DNA of 49,077 nucleotides from Nostoc paludosum FACHB-159 (GTDB lineage: Bacteria; Cyanobacteriota; Cyanobacteriia; Cyanobacteriales; Nostocaceae): contig NZ_JACJTU010000050.1 of the NCBI RefSeq assembly GCF_014698835.1, positions 1 to 49,077 on the forward strand, read 5' to 3'. The notes below the pieces were generated by a model that saw nothing but the letters and a program-made list of their open reading frames with translations, did not search any database and was not told the DNA's origin. Shown here piece by piece: positions 1 to 8,099 of the stretch (position 1 is its first letter; every line of letters starts with the position of its first letter). Made by a program: the position numbers and the translations under genes.

Positions 1-189
1 GACCTTCTGAGGCTCAACGTTGACCTTCTGAGGCTCGACGTTGACCTTCTGAGGCTCGACGTTGACCTTCTGAGGCTCAACGTTGACCTTCTGAGGCTCG
101 ACTTTGACCTTCTGAGGCTCGACGTTGACCTTCTGAGGCTCGACGTTGACCTTCTGAGGCTCGACGTTGACCTTCTGAGGCTCAAACTT
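1..189. repeat. 21-bp tandem array, nine copies, cut by the window edge
   Basis: Nine head-to-tail copies of a 21-bp unit, GACCTTCTGAGGCTCRACGTT, fill the left edge and probably continue outside. Copies differ only at unit positions 16 and 19-20. Because 21 is a multiple of three, frames on both strands stay open. The A/G difference at position 16 is silent (Val GTT/GTC) when read on the minus strand but changes Asn/Asp on the plus strand, which weakly favours minus-strand coding. Confidence 0.95.
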
Positions 190-198
190 AAACTTCAC
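1..198 (-). CDS. Possible heptapeptide-repeat protein (5' part only)
   Basis: An open minus-strand frame starts with GTG at 196-198 and runs off the left edge. It begins V-K-F-K-F-E-P-Q-K-V and then repeats the heptapeptide N-V-E-P-Q-K-V, encoded by the 21-bp array. An AGG lies about six bases upstream of the GTG. Most copy-to-copy differences are synonymous in this frame. The plus strand is also open (D-L-L-R-L-N-V repeats, stop at 229-231), so the coding strand is uncertain and this may be a non-coding repeat. No family recognised. Confidence 0.25.
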   Translation of the reverse strand, partial: MKFKFEPQKVNVEPQKVNVEPQKVNVEPQKVKVEPQKVNVEPQKVNVEPQKVNVEPQKVNVEPQKV

Positions 199-266
199 AA
201 AACCTGGTTAATATCAAAATCTAGATTATAATTCCTGAGACATATTTCTGCCTCAAGAAAATTCTG

Positions 267-1463
267 ATGAATGTTCTCATCAATTTATTGTTTTTTTTAC
301 TGCCAATTTTGAGTAGCCTGTGGATTGCTCAAAGTTTCGATCCTTTATCTTCTTATCAGCCTCTCCAAAAGATAGACGGTGCAGCTTTATATAGAAAAGA
401 ATTAACGAACGGTAACGAAGCTTATTTACAAGTTATTGACCTCCGCAAAATGCACGTTGACCAAATCATTGGAGAGGTCAATAATATGGGTCAAAATCAA
501 GGTAAATATTATCAAGGAGAAGGCGGACATTACAGTCCTTTCTTCAAAAATAAGTTATTCTCTGAAGTTGCAGACGAATATCAAAAACTTTACGCTAACA
601 ACGTTTTTTCTATTATTAATTGTTCTTTTTTTGAGCAATATCAACCCAGCACTCAATTATCTTTTCCTATAAAACTCAATGGTGTAGTCATCAGCGGCGG
701 TAATAGTCCCTACGGCCCGGTCAAAGAACCAAAAGACAAATATTATAGTAATATTCGCCTCAAGGCTTTAGTCTGGGATGATCAGCAGGCATACATTACA
801 AATTACGATCGCGTTAGTGGTGCGCCTCTGAATCAAAAAGCAGTAAAAAACGCGATCGTCACTTACCAATACAGCGATCATCCGGCAAAAGTATTAGCTC
901 AAAATCAAGTGAATAAATACCAAGTCATCGGTACTCTTAACAAAGATAGTGTTAAGGGTGACGAGTTGTTGTTGATTATGACAGTGAACCAAGCAACTTT
1001 AGACGAGGCAGCGGATTTATTACGTAAATTAGGAGTCAAAGGCGATATCATTACCGTTGACGGAGGCAGATCGACTTATTTGTTCAATCCCCAAAAAGGA
1101 AATATTATTGTCCCACAACTATCTAATCTGCAAGAAAATCCCACTTTCCGAGACTTACCTCATTATCTAGGATTCCGTAAGAAAAGTAAAAATCAAGTTG
1201 CACCAAAAATTTTCCTCAGTCAACCAGCAGGCAAAGTCATTGCAAACAAAGATCAGCCTTATTTAATATTGTGGCGAGACAATTTTGATGGCGATGTCTC
1301 GATTAGGTTGTACTATGAGAAGAAACTTATTCAAAACATTTCTTCCCGTACTGCTAGCGATGGCGTTCATGAATGGACACCACGTATTCCTATAAAAGAG
1401 GGCTATTTTGTTCGGGTTTCTAACTCCAAAGACCGGAATATCTTCGGGCAGTTGCAATTTTAG
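267..1463 (+). CDS. Secreted phosphodiester glycosidase (NAGPA-like) family protein
   Basis: 398 residues. The first ~23 form a hydrophobic signal or anchor segment (LINLLFFLLPILSSLWIAQS), so the protein is probably exported or periplasmic. The core resembles the NAGPA/DUF2233 phosphodiester-glycosidase fold, with the diagnostic G-D-I-I-T-V-D-G-G-R-S-T stretch around residues 258-270 and an earlier N-C-S-F-F segment near 117. In characterised relatives this domain removes a terminal sugar phosphodiester or acts in exopolysaccharide processing. The substrate here cannot be told. The C-terminal ~80 residues look like a separate beta-rich tail. The stop is 61 bp before the next gene on the same strand, so the two could be co-transcribed, though no functional link is obvious. 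Confidence 0.7.
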   Translation: MNVLINLLFFLLPILSSLWIAQSFDPLSSYQPLQKIDGAALYRKELTNGNEAYLQVIDLRKMHVDQIIGEVNNMGQNQGKYYQGEGGHYSPFFKNKLFSEVADEYQKLYANNVFSIINCSFFEQYQPSTQLSFPIKLNGVVISGGNSPYGPVKEPKDKYYSNIRLKALVWDDQQAYITNYDRVSGAPLNQKAVKNAIVTYQYSDHPAKVLAQNQVNKYQVIGTLNKDSVKGDELLLIMTVNQATLDEAADLLRKLGVKGDIITVDGGRSTYLFNPQKGNIIVPQLSNLQENPTFRDLPHYLGFRKKSKNQVAPKIFLSQPAGKVIANKDQPYLILWRDNFDGDVSIRLYYEKKLIQNISSRTASDGVHEWTPRIPIKEGYFVRVSNSKDRNIFGQLQF

Positions 1464-1524
1464 CTCAATGGGAAAATGAAATGGATAACTGGCTGATCGC
1501 AAACCTCTCAATAAGATTGGCGGT

Positions 1525-4047
1525 GTGGCAGTGGTCGGAATTGTCATAGTTTCTCACAGTAAACAATTAGCTTTGGGTGTGCGGGAACTCGCCGCGCAGA
1601 TGGTTCGGGGCGAAGTCCCCATTGCTATTGCAGCAGGTATTGAAGATCCGGAAAATCCCTTGGGTACAGATCCCATCCAGGTTAGTGAAGCGATCGCTGC
1701 TGTTTTCTCTGATGATGGTGTCTTGGTGTTAATGGATTTGGGTAGTGCTTTACTCAGCGCAGAAATGGCGCTGGAGTTTCTACCAGAGGAACAACGGCAA
1801 AAAGTATATTTGTGTGAAGCGCCTCTAGTGGAAGGTGCGATCGCTGCTGTGGTAGCCGCAGCAGCTGGTAGTAATATTCAACAAGTGATGGCGGAAGCAC
1901 GAGGCGCATTATTAGCAAAAGCAACTCAATTGGGTGGAGTTAGTAGCCCTGCGTCGGTTGTGGATAGCCACATCCCAGCCAGCAATCCAGAATCCCCAAC
2001 GCGAGAAATCCGGCTGATTGTCAGCAATCGCTTAGGCTTACACGCCCGCCCCGCAGCCCAGTTTGTAGCAACCGCAGCCAGATTTCAATCTCAAATTCTG
2101 GTGCAAAATTTAACTAGAAATAGCGGGTTAGTCCGGGGTGACAGTATTAACCAAGTCACAACTTTAGGGGTGCGTCAAGGACACGAATTGCTAATTACTG
2201 CCACCGGCTCAGATGCAGATGCAGCACTGGCAGCATTGCAAGTATTGTTTGCCACTAATTTTGGCGACGATAATGCTGCTTTTAATCATCCACCAGTTTT
2301 GCAACACAAAGTTACCCCAGCCACTGATGGCGAACTGTCGGGAATTCCGGCTTCTGCTGGAGTGGCGATCGCACCTGTTGTTCATTATCAACCCGCCCCA
2401 ATTGCAGTTACCGAATATCACGTAGATGATACCGAAGCAGAGTGGCAAAGGTTACAGGCAGCAATTCATATCGCCCGCCAAGAAATTCAGGCGGTGTTCT
2501 CACAAGCATCTTTTCAAATTGGCGATGCTGAAGCTGCAATCTTTGACGCCCATTTACTATTTTTAGAAGATCCAGTTCTTTTAGAAGCGGCTTATGGGCG
2601 CATTTTAGAACAGCATATAAATGCCGAAGCCGCTTGGCAAGGGGCAGTCGATGAAGTGGCAACCTCCTATCGCACACTTGAGGACTCTTATTTGCAAGAG
2701 CGAGTGGACGATGTTGTGGATGTGGGACAAAGGGTGATGCGCTTACTAACTGGAAATGCCCCTGCAAACTTGCATCTAGAGTCACCAGCGATTTTGGTAG
2801 CCAGCGATTTAACACCTTCAGATACCGTCGGACTAGACCCGACAAAGGTACTGGGCATTTGTACAACTTCTGGGAGTGCCACTTCCCACAGTGCAATTAT
2901 CGCCCGGACTTTAGGTATTCCCGCAGTTTTGGGAGTAGATGCCCAGGTCTTGTACTTGGCAGATGGTACACTTATGGCATTGGATGGTGAAAGCGGCAAA
3001 GCTTGGGTGGAACCAGAGTTAGACATTCTAGAACAGCTTCAGGCAAAGCGAGAAGCTTGGCAAACAGCCCAACAGCAAGCACGAGCCACGGCACACCAGC
3101 CAGCAATTACTCGTGATGGTCGGCAAGTGAGTGTTTTTGCCAATATCGGCAGTATTGCTGATGTCCAAGTTGCTGTAGCTAATGGTGCCGAAGGTGTGGG
3201 ACTACTCCGCACCGAGTTTCTCTATTTGGACAGAACAAGCGCCCCCACTGAAGAAGAACAATTAGCAGTGTATCAGGCGATCGCTCAAGTTTTGGAACAT
3301 CGTCCGCTGATGATTCGGACTTTGGATATTGGCGGCGACAAGCCACTTCCATATTTGAGGGTAGGGTTTCCCGAAGCCAACCCATTTTTAGGTTGGCGGG
3401 GAATTCGTTTTTGCTTGGGTAATCCAGAAGTTTTCAAAACTCAGTTACGGGCAATTTTGAGAGCCAGTGTTGGACACGAAATTAAAATTATGTTGCCGAT
3501 GATTGCTACTTTAACGGAGGTGCGTGCAGCTAAAGCAATTCTCGGTGAGGTGCAGGCTGAACTCAAGCAAGCTGGTATTCCCTATGATACAGGAATAAAA
3601 TTAGGGATTATGGTAGAGGTGCCATCAGCAGTGGTGATGGCAGATCGATTAGCTGCTGAAGTAGACTTCTTTAGTATCGGCACTAATGACCTTAGCCAGT
3701 ATGTCATGGCAGGCGATCGTACTAACCCACGGGTGGCAAATTTAGTTGATGCGCTGCATCCAGCGGTATTAAGGATGGTAAAGCAAACCGTTGAGGCTGG
3801 TCATACAGCAGGAATTTCCGTCGGTTTATGTGGCGAATTGGCGGCAGATCCTTTAGCAACAGCGATTTTATTAGGTTTGGGACTGGATGAATTAAGTGTA
3901 AATCCTCAAAGTATACCTGCAATTAAGCAGGGCATTCATCAGTTAAGTTTAGCCGAGAGTGAGGCGATCGCCGCATCAGCATTACAACAAGATTCCGCAC
4001 AACAGGTCAAAGAGCTAATCTCAACTTCAGTTAATCGCCCTGGGTAA
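1525..4047 (+). CDS. dhaM: DhaM-HPr-Enzyme I fusion (PEP:phosphotransferase, dihydroxyacetone kinase phosphoryl donor)
   Basis: 840 residues with three phosphotransfer modules in order. An EIIA-Man-like DhaM domain (about 1-130) has the active His11 in V-I-V-S-H-S. An HPr domain (about 160-245) has His173 in L-G-L-H-A-R-P. A full Enzyme I (about 270-825) has His455 in S-A-T-S-H-S-A-I-I-A-R and the C-terminal active-site Cys in G-L-C-G-E-L. It should pass phosphate from PEP along its own histidines to the ADP bound in the DhaL subunit of PEP-dependent dihydroxyacetone kinase. dhaK and dhaL are not in the window. The start is GTG at 1525, in phase with the conserved M/V-A-V-V-G-I-V-I-V-S-H; no strong ribosome binding site is seen. 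Its last 17 bp overlap the convergent toxin gene, and its final residues (STSVNRPG) look replaced compared with a relic tail at 4751-4846. Confidence 0.9.
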   Translation: MAVVGIVIVSHSKQLALGVRELAAQMVRGEVPIAIAAGIEDPENPLGTDPIQVSEAIAAVFSDDGVLVLMDLGSALLSAEMALEFLPEEQRQKVYLCEAPLVEGAIAAVVAAAAGSNIQQVMAEARGALLAKATQLGGVSSPASVVDSHIPASNPESPTREIRLIVSNRLGLHARPAAQFVATAARFQSQILVQNLTRNSGLVRGDSINQVTTLGVRQGHELLITATGSDADAALAALQVLFATNFGDDNAAFNHPPVLQHKVTPATDGELSGIPASAGVAIAPVVHYQPAPIAVTEYHVDDTEAEWQRLQAAIHIARQEIQAVFSQASFQIGDAEAAIFDAHLLFLEDPVLLEAAYGRILEQHINAEAAWQGAVDEVATSYRTLEDSYLQERVDDVVDVGQRVMRLLTGNAPANLHLESPAILVASDLTPSDTVGLDPTKVLGICTTSGSATSHSAIIARTLGIPAVLGVDAQVLYLADGTLMALDGESGKAWVEPELDILEQLQAKREAWQTAQQQARATAHQPAITRDGRQVSVFANIGSIADVQVAVANGAEGVGLLRTEFLYLDRTSAPTEEEQLAVYQAIAQVLEHRPLMIRTLDIGGDKPLPYLRVGFPEANPFLGWRGIRFCLGNPEVFKTQLRAILRASVGHEIKIMLPMIATLTEVRAAKAILGEVQAELKQAGIPYDTGIKLGIMVEVPSAVVMADRLAAEVDFFSIGTNDLSQYVMAGDRTNPRVANLVDALHPAVLRMVKQTVEAGHTAGISVGLCGELAADPLATAILLGLGLDELSVNPQSIPAIKQGIHQLSLAESEAIAASALQQDSAQQVKELISTSVNRPG

Positions 4048-4348
4048 ATTCGGTGTCCTGAGCAAATATCTTCTCGATATCTCGCGCCCCATGCAAGACA
4101 CGCATAATTTCAATTCCTCCTTCAACCGTCCGATAAAAGATGACATAATTACCAGAGGGAAAGCTCTTTATACCTTCGCCTAACTCAGCACGGTTACGAC
4201 CAATTCCAGGCATAGCAGCAAGTTTCCTAAACAATTCGGTAAAGCGGTTAAGCAATCGTCCCAATATTGGGAGGTCATTTGAAGCTATGTATTCATAGAT
4301 GTTATCGAGGTCGCTGACTGCTAACGGCGTAAAGGTATAATGACTCAT
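4031..4348 (-). CDS. ParE/RelE-superfamily toxin
   Basis: 105 residues, the usual size for a ParE toxin. The family pattern is visible: T-P-L-A-V-S-D-L-D-N-I-Y-E-Y-I-A at the N-terminus, a central P-G-I-G-R-N-R-A-E-L, and the late strand Y-V-I-F-Y-R-T followed by I-E-I-M-R-V-L-H-G-A-R-D. ParE proteins poison gyrase and RelE proteins cut ribosome-bound mRNA; the spacing of the R-V-L-H-G-A-R-D end fits ParE better. The ATG overlaps the antitoxin stop by four bases (ATGA), so the two are translationally coupled. The 3' end overlaps the end of the convergent dhaM gene by 17 bp. Confidence 0.88.
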   Translation of the reverse strand: MSHYTFTPLAVSDLDNIYEYIASNDLPILGRLLNRFTELFRKLAAMPGIGRNRAELGEGIKSFPSGNYVIFYRTVEGGIEIMRVLHGARDIEKIFAQDTEFTQGD

Positions 4349-4677
4349 GAAGCGTCAGCCAAACCAGCCTGGTAACGAGCTTGAAGTCGTGCCATAACTT
4401 CTTCCCCATCGAAGAGTTCGCCTCTATCAGCTTGGTTAATACCCTTTTGAATTTCCTGTTGCAAGTTTTCTAGCTTCAGTTGGTTTAACTCTTGTTCAAG
4501 CTGCTGCAATCGATTTAACATCTGTTGGAAAGTATGGGCATCTTGAACTACTACCGCTGCTTCCCCATTCACCGTTAATACCAGTGGAGCTTTTGTTTCT
4601 TTAATTTGCTCAACATAATTGCTGGCATTGCGGCGAAAGTCTGTTAGCGAGTGAATATTTTCAACGTTGACCATCAT
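4345..4677 (-). CDS. Phd/YefM-family antitoxin
   Basis: 110 residues. The N-terminal half has the Phd/YefM signature: N-I-H-S-L-T-D-F-R-R-N-A-S-N-Y-V, then P-L-V-L-T-V-N-G-E-A-A-V-V-V-Q-D, a DNA-binding dimerisation domain. The C-terminal half is a Gln/Leu-rich helix (residues ~50-75) and an acidic tail that would wrap the toxin. Two ATGs lie in tandem at the start (4672-4677), and AGGTG just upstream can serve either. The short upstream gap has two TTAGGT direct repeats, a possible autoregulatory operator; this is inference. First gene of the toxin-antitoxin operon. Confidence 0.88.
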   Translation of the reverse strand: MMVNVENIHSLTDFRRNASNYVEQIKETKAPLVLTVNGEAAVVVQDAHTFQQMLNRLQQLEQELNQLKLENLQQEIQKGINQADRGELFDGEEVMARLQARYQAGLADAS

Positions 4678-4750
4678 CGCACCTAATTAAGTACCTAAAT
4701 CGATACTATTTTTTTTTATGCTGTGCGTCAACCAGAAAACCAAAGCTAAA

Positions 4751-4846
4751 TTAACCCTACCTGAAGCTGAGGCGATCGCCGCATCAGCATTAGAACAAGA
4801 TTCAGCACAACAGGTCAGAGAACTATTAACGCACCCACACCCATGA
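4751..4846 (+). pseudogene. Relic duplicate of the dhaM/Enzyme I 3' end
   Basis: In one frame this reads L-T-L-P-E-A-E-A-I-A-A-S-A-L-E-Q-D-S-A-Q-Q-V-R-E-L-L and then THPHP and a TGA stop at 4844-4846. The intact fusion gene ends in the nearly identical L-A-E-S-E-A-I-A-A-S-A-L-Q-Q-D-S-A-Q-Q-V-K-E-L-I. There is no start codon or upstream coding sequence, so it is a 3' fragment. The toxin-antitoxin pair sits exactly between the live gene end and this fragment. Confidence 0.85.
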
Positions 4847-4848
4847 TT

Positions 4849-4873
4849 GTAGAGACGGCGATTTATCGCGTCT
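4849..4873. repeat. Imperfect palindrome of the GTAGAGACG family
   Basis: GTAGAGACG is followed by a hairpin AGACGGCGAT / ATCGCGTCT with one bulged base. It resembles the perfect palindrome at 4911-4939 and begins directly after the stop of the relic dhaM tail. Such short palindromes are dispersed repeats in Nostoc-type genomes. Confidence 0.6.
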
Positions 4874-4910
4874 GTTGCCTTAACCGAAACCGAATGGCCT
4901 ATTCTTGGGT

Positions 4911-4939
4911 GTAGAGACGTTGCATTGCAACGTCTCTAC
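4911..4939. repeat. Perfect 29-bp palindrome, possible terminator, supplies uma2 stop codon
   Basis: Two perfect 14-bp arms, GTAGAGACGTTGCA and its complement, around a single T. The minus-strand stop TAG of the Uma2 gene (4936-4938) lies inside the right arm, so the repeat provides the stop and could fold as the 3' hairpin of that mRNA. No T-run follows, so efficient intrinsic termination is uncertain. Confidence 0.85.
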
Positions 4940-5556
4940 ATGTTGGCGGTTTGAAAAATCTGTTCAGCAGTTAAATTCAATTCCGGGAACGTTGGTGATT
5001 CAATGACATCGCCCTGAAGAAACTGTCGGACTTGGTATTCCCCTTCAACCAACAAGTAAACTGAGATAGTTGGTTGTTTGGGATTGCCAATAAATCGTCT
5101 ACCACCTAAAGCTGCATAATCTACAATCCAGTATTCCCCGATACCTACTGCTTCATAGTCAGCAGCTTTTTTTAAATAATCATCTCTCCAGTTGGTACTT
5201 ACAACTTTAATTACCAAAGGAATTGATGCTGCATAGGATACAGTTGATTCTTTTTTCCACAAAGGCTCGTTTACTAAATTAGGACGATTTAAAATCAACA
5301 CATCTGGTGAATAAGCTGAATCAGCTTCCAATGGTTTAATAAATGCTGTTTTGGGAATGAAGTAGGGCAGTTTAAGTCTTTTAATTTCGGCAGATATTTC
5401 CAGTGCCAAAAAACCGACAATTTCTTCATGGTCACCTTTTGGTGGTACCATCTCAACAATTACTCCATCATGTAGTTCATAGCGTTGCTGTGCGTTTTCT
5501 GGATACCAACTGATAAATTCATCGAATGTTACTAGTTGACGTAAGACTTGAGTCAT
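4936..5556 (-). CDS. Uma2-family (DUF820) PD-(D/E)XK endonuclease-like protein
   Basis: 206 residues, typical for the family. Recognisable stretches are F-I-S-W-Y-P-E-N-A-Q-Q-R-Y-E-L-H-D-G-V-I-V-E-M near the start, S-P-D-V-L-I-L around residue 85, and A-D-Y-E-A-V-G-I-G-E-Y-W-I-V-D after 132. The nuclease core should read P-D ... E-V-V-S ... K. Here the expected Glu at 117 is Lys (V-I-K-V-V-S, codon AAA), which could inactivate catalysis. These proteins are numerous in Nostocales; their biological role is not settled. The stop codon lies in a perfect palindrome, and the start is 13 bp from an STRR array. Confidence 0.85.
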   Translation of the reverse strand: MTQVLRQLVTFDEFISWYPENAQQRYELHDGVIVEMVPPKGDHEEIVGFLALEISAEIKRLKLPYFIPKTAFIKPLEADSAYSPDVLILNRPNLVNEPLWKKESTVSYAASIPLVIKVVSTNWRDDYLKKAADYEAVGIGEYWIVDYAALGGRRFIGNPKQPTISVYLLVEGEYQVRQFLQGDVIESPTFPELNLTAEQIFQTANM

Positions 5557-5568
5557 AGTTATTGCTTA

Positions 5569-5666
5569 TTGGGCATTGGGCATTGGGCATTGGGCATTGG
5601 GCATTGGGCATTGGGCATTGGGCATTGGGCATTGAGCATTGGGCATTGGGCATTGGGCATTGGGTA
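5569..5666. repeat. Heptamer STRR, (TTGGGCA)14
   Basis: Fourteen uninterrupted heptamers of TTGGGCA; unit 10 is TTGAGCA and unit 14 is TTGGGTA. This is a classic short tandemly repeated repetitive sequence of heterocyst-forming cyanobacteria. It lies just upstream of the Uma2 start codon, so it sits in that gene's promoter or leader. Confidence 0.95.
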
Positions 5667-5694
5667 TTGGTTATTTCTCTCTCACTCCCTCATC

Positions 5695-5768
5695 TCCCCA
5701 GTCCCCAGTCCCCAGTCCCCAGTCCCCAGTCCCCACCTTCCCAATCCCCAGTCCCCAGTCCCCAATCC
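5695..5768. repeat. Heptamer STRR, CCCCAGT type
   Basis: About ten copies of a CCCCAGT heptamer with a few variants (CCCCACC, CCCCAAT). It abuts the stop codon of the WD40 gene (TAG on the minus strand at 5769-5771), so it forms the whole 3' flank of that gene. Confidence 0.9.
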
Positions 5769-8099
5769 CTATATCTCCCAAATTTTGATGGTTTGGTCTG
5801 TACTACCGCTGGCAAGTAACTTACCATCAGGACTTAAAGCTAGAGAATTCACTGTCTCTGAATGGCCAGTGAGGGTTTGCAGTAGTTCGCCTGTGGAAAG
5901 TCGCCAAATTTTGATGGTTTTATCTGCACTACCGCTAATTAGAGTTTGTCCATCTGGAGTAACGGCTAAGGATTTTACTGCTTCTGAGTGTCGAGTTAAT
6001 GTGTGCAGCAATTTACCAGTAGCCAAATGCCAAACTTTGATGGTTGTGTCAGCACTACCACTGAAGAGAAATTGTGCATCGGGACTCATGGCAATTGAAT
6101 TAACTTCGCTATCATGACCGTTTAGCGTACTTAACGGGTCGCCCGTGCGTGGATTCCACAACCTGATTTTGTTATCAGAACTACCGCTGGCAAGAATCGT
6201 ACCATCAAGGCTGATTGCTACGGCATGAACAGCCGATGAATGCCAAAGGGTACAAATGCGGTCGCCTTTATCTAAATTCCAAATCTTGATTTTATTACTG
6301 CCACTGGCAAGAATTGTACCATCTGGGCTGATTGCCACGACATTTACAGGTTTTTGATGCCCTAAAAGTGTGTGCAATACTTTGCCTGTTTTCAAATGCA
6401 AAACTTTGACATTACTTTTGGGGTGTTCGCAGCTACCAATAGCCAGGAAACTACCATCGGGGCTAATTGCTAGAGATGAAACTTCACCCAAATTCTCTGT
6501 GAGAGTGCGAATTAGTTTCCCAGTTTGCAGATTCCAGAGACTGATGGTTTTGTCTGCACAGCCGCTAACTAAAATTTCGCCATCAGGGCTAACGGCCACA
6601 GAAGTGACTTTACCAGCATGTCCAGTGAGGGTGTACCTGAGATTGGCATTTTCTAAGGTAAGTTTATATTTGAGAGTGGCGATCGCATCTAACAGTTTTT
6701 CTACACTGAGAATACTTTGGCGATCGCCCACAGTTGTAAAATATGCTTTTAAGTTTTGGAAATACTCTTCATCTTCAATTCTCACAGCCGATTGCATCGC
6801 CTCTAAAGGGTTAGCAAATTCCTGTGGTGAGGCTTGACGCAATTCCAACCATGTGCTGATTGAATAATCAATTTGTTCTTGTGCCCAAGAGCGATCGGGT
6901 AAATGAGATAAACTTTGAGCTAACTGCAAAGCCAACTCTGGAACCCAATAACGTCGTTCCTGTTCTAGAGCTTGGTAGACTTGTTTATAACCTGTGGCTA
7001 TCGCTTGCACAGATTGTAAATCAAAAGCATCTTTGAGCAAACTTGGCAGCAACTTTGGCAGCAAAGGCGGTACATCGTGATGAACTAAATGATAAATATC
7101 CGCTACCCAAGCAGCAACCAGAAAGTGACAAGTAATCAATACTTGGCAAAGTTTTTCAAAATCTTGATGATTAACTTGATACTGCAAAGATAACTTGCTC
7201 ACATCAATCCCTTGAGCTTGCCATTTTTCTGATTTTTCTAAAATAGCCAAGTTAAATACATTATCTCTACCCAAAAGATTGATTTCTTCTAAATTTTCTC
7301 CCAGCGCTAATAATTCATCTCGAATTTGCTTCCACTCCAGAGCGCGACTTTTAGCAGATTCCTGAAGAATTTCTTTATAAGACAACCGTGCAATTGTTTT
7401 GTAGTAATACCTATCTTGCTTGAATCCCCAATAAGCAATCCGAAAATTTAGATAATCTCCATCATTTTCTGATTCTAAAATTAAAATAGGCTCTGTTTTT
7501 AATATGCCATACAGAGCCTTGATACTAGATTCACTATGAAAACGTTTACTATCCCAAGCCCCTGCTAAAAATTCTGTTGGTCTAATGGGATTGTGCAGAG
7601 AATAATGCTGATTGAACAATTTTCTTAAACCTTCAGCCAACATTAGTTCTATTTCAGAAACACCATCAGTCTTATGTTCAAATTGGTCGAACTTGATTTG
7701 GGGAGGAGCGAGAAAAACTTTTAGCGGAGTGCGTCCTTGATTTGTATGAGATTCTAAAATTTGTGACGGATATAATCTTAAAGGCCAACTATCAAAAATT
7801 TTGTATACTTCTGGTAACTTAAGAGTAGTCTCTCTTTCTTGATTTGCTACTTTTAATTGTGTTTCACGCTGATAAACAGCTAATTTTTGTTGCAGAAGTT
7901 TTGTTTGTTCAAAACTTGAGTCATAGCTATCATTTTCTGCCATCAGATTCTTGCCAAACCTGACAGCTTCATTGATGACTGTTGGCAATAGATAATTAGT
8001 TGTAGTCAGACTTTCTTCTTTTCTCTTTTGTATCAGGTCTACAATTACAGGTGCAAACTCTAATACCAATTGAATTAGTAATCTTAGCCCTGGCTCCAT
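5769..8099 (-). CDS. WD40 beta-propeller protein with long uncharacterised N-terminal region
   Basis: 776 residues. The C-terminal part (about 487-776) holds seven WD40 repeats, enough for one closed propeller. Most repeats contain S-P-D-G and end in I-K-I-W or similar; repeats 2 (C-E-H-P-K-S-N-V-K-V-L) and 3 are degenerate. The N-terminal ~485 residues begin with a hydrophobic helix (L-R-L-L-I-Q-L-V-L-E-F-A-P-V-I-V), continue with a Gln/Lys/Glu-rich coiled-coil-like segment around 65-95 and are otherwise alpha/beta. No kinase, NTPase or protease motif was recognised. The propeller is a likely protein-binding platform. Not in an operon: STRRs lie downstream and about 530 bp of non-coding DNA upstream. 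Confidence 0.85.
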   Translation of the reverse strand: MEPGLRLLIQLVLEFAPVIVDLIQKRKEESLTTTNYLLPTVINEAVRFGKNLMAENDSYDSSFEQTKLLQQKLAVYQRETQLKVANQERETTLKLPEVYKIFDSWPLRLYPSQILESHTNQGRTPLKVFLAPPQIKFDQFEHKTDGVSEIELMLAEGLRKLFNQHYSLHNPIRPTEFLAGAWDSKRFHSESSIKALYGILKTEPILILESENDGDYLNFRIAYWGFKQDRYYYKTIARLSYKEILQESAKSRALEWKQIRDELLALGENLEEINLLGRDNVFNLAILEKSEKWQAQGIDVSKLSLQYQVNHQDFEKLCQVLITCHFLVAAWVADIYHLVHHDVPPLLPKLLPSLLKDAFDLQSVQAIATGYKQVYQALEQERRYWVPELALQLAQSLSHLPDRSWAQEQIDYSISTWLELRQASPQEFANPLEAMQSAVRIEDEEYFQNLKAYFTTVGDRQSILSVEKLLDAIATLKYKLTLENANLRYTLTGHAGKVTSVAVSPDGEILVSGCADKTISLWNLQTGKLIRTLTENLGEVSSLAISPDGSFLAIGSCEHPKSNVKVLHLKTGKVLHTLLGHQKPVNVVAISPDGTILASGSNKIKIWNLDKGDRICTLWHSSAVHAVAISLDGTILASGSSDNKIRLWNPRTGDPLSTLNGHDSEVNSIAMSPDAQFLFSGSADTTIKVWHLATGKLLHTLTRHSEAVKSLAVTPDGQTLISGSADKTIKIWRLSTGELLQTLTGHSETVNSLALSPDGKLLASGSTDQTIKIWEI

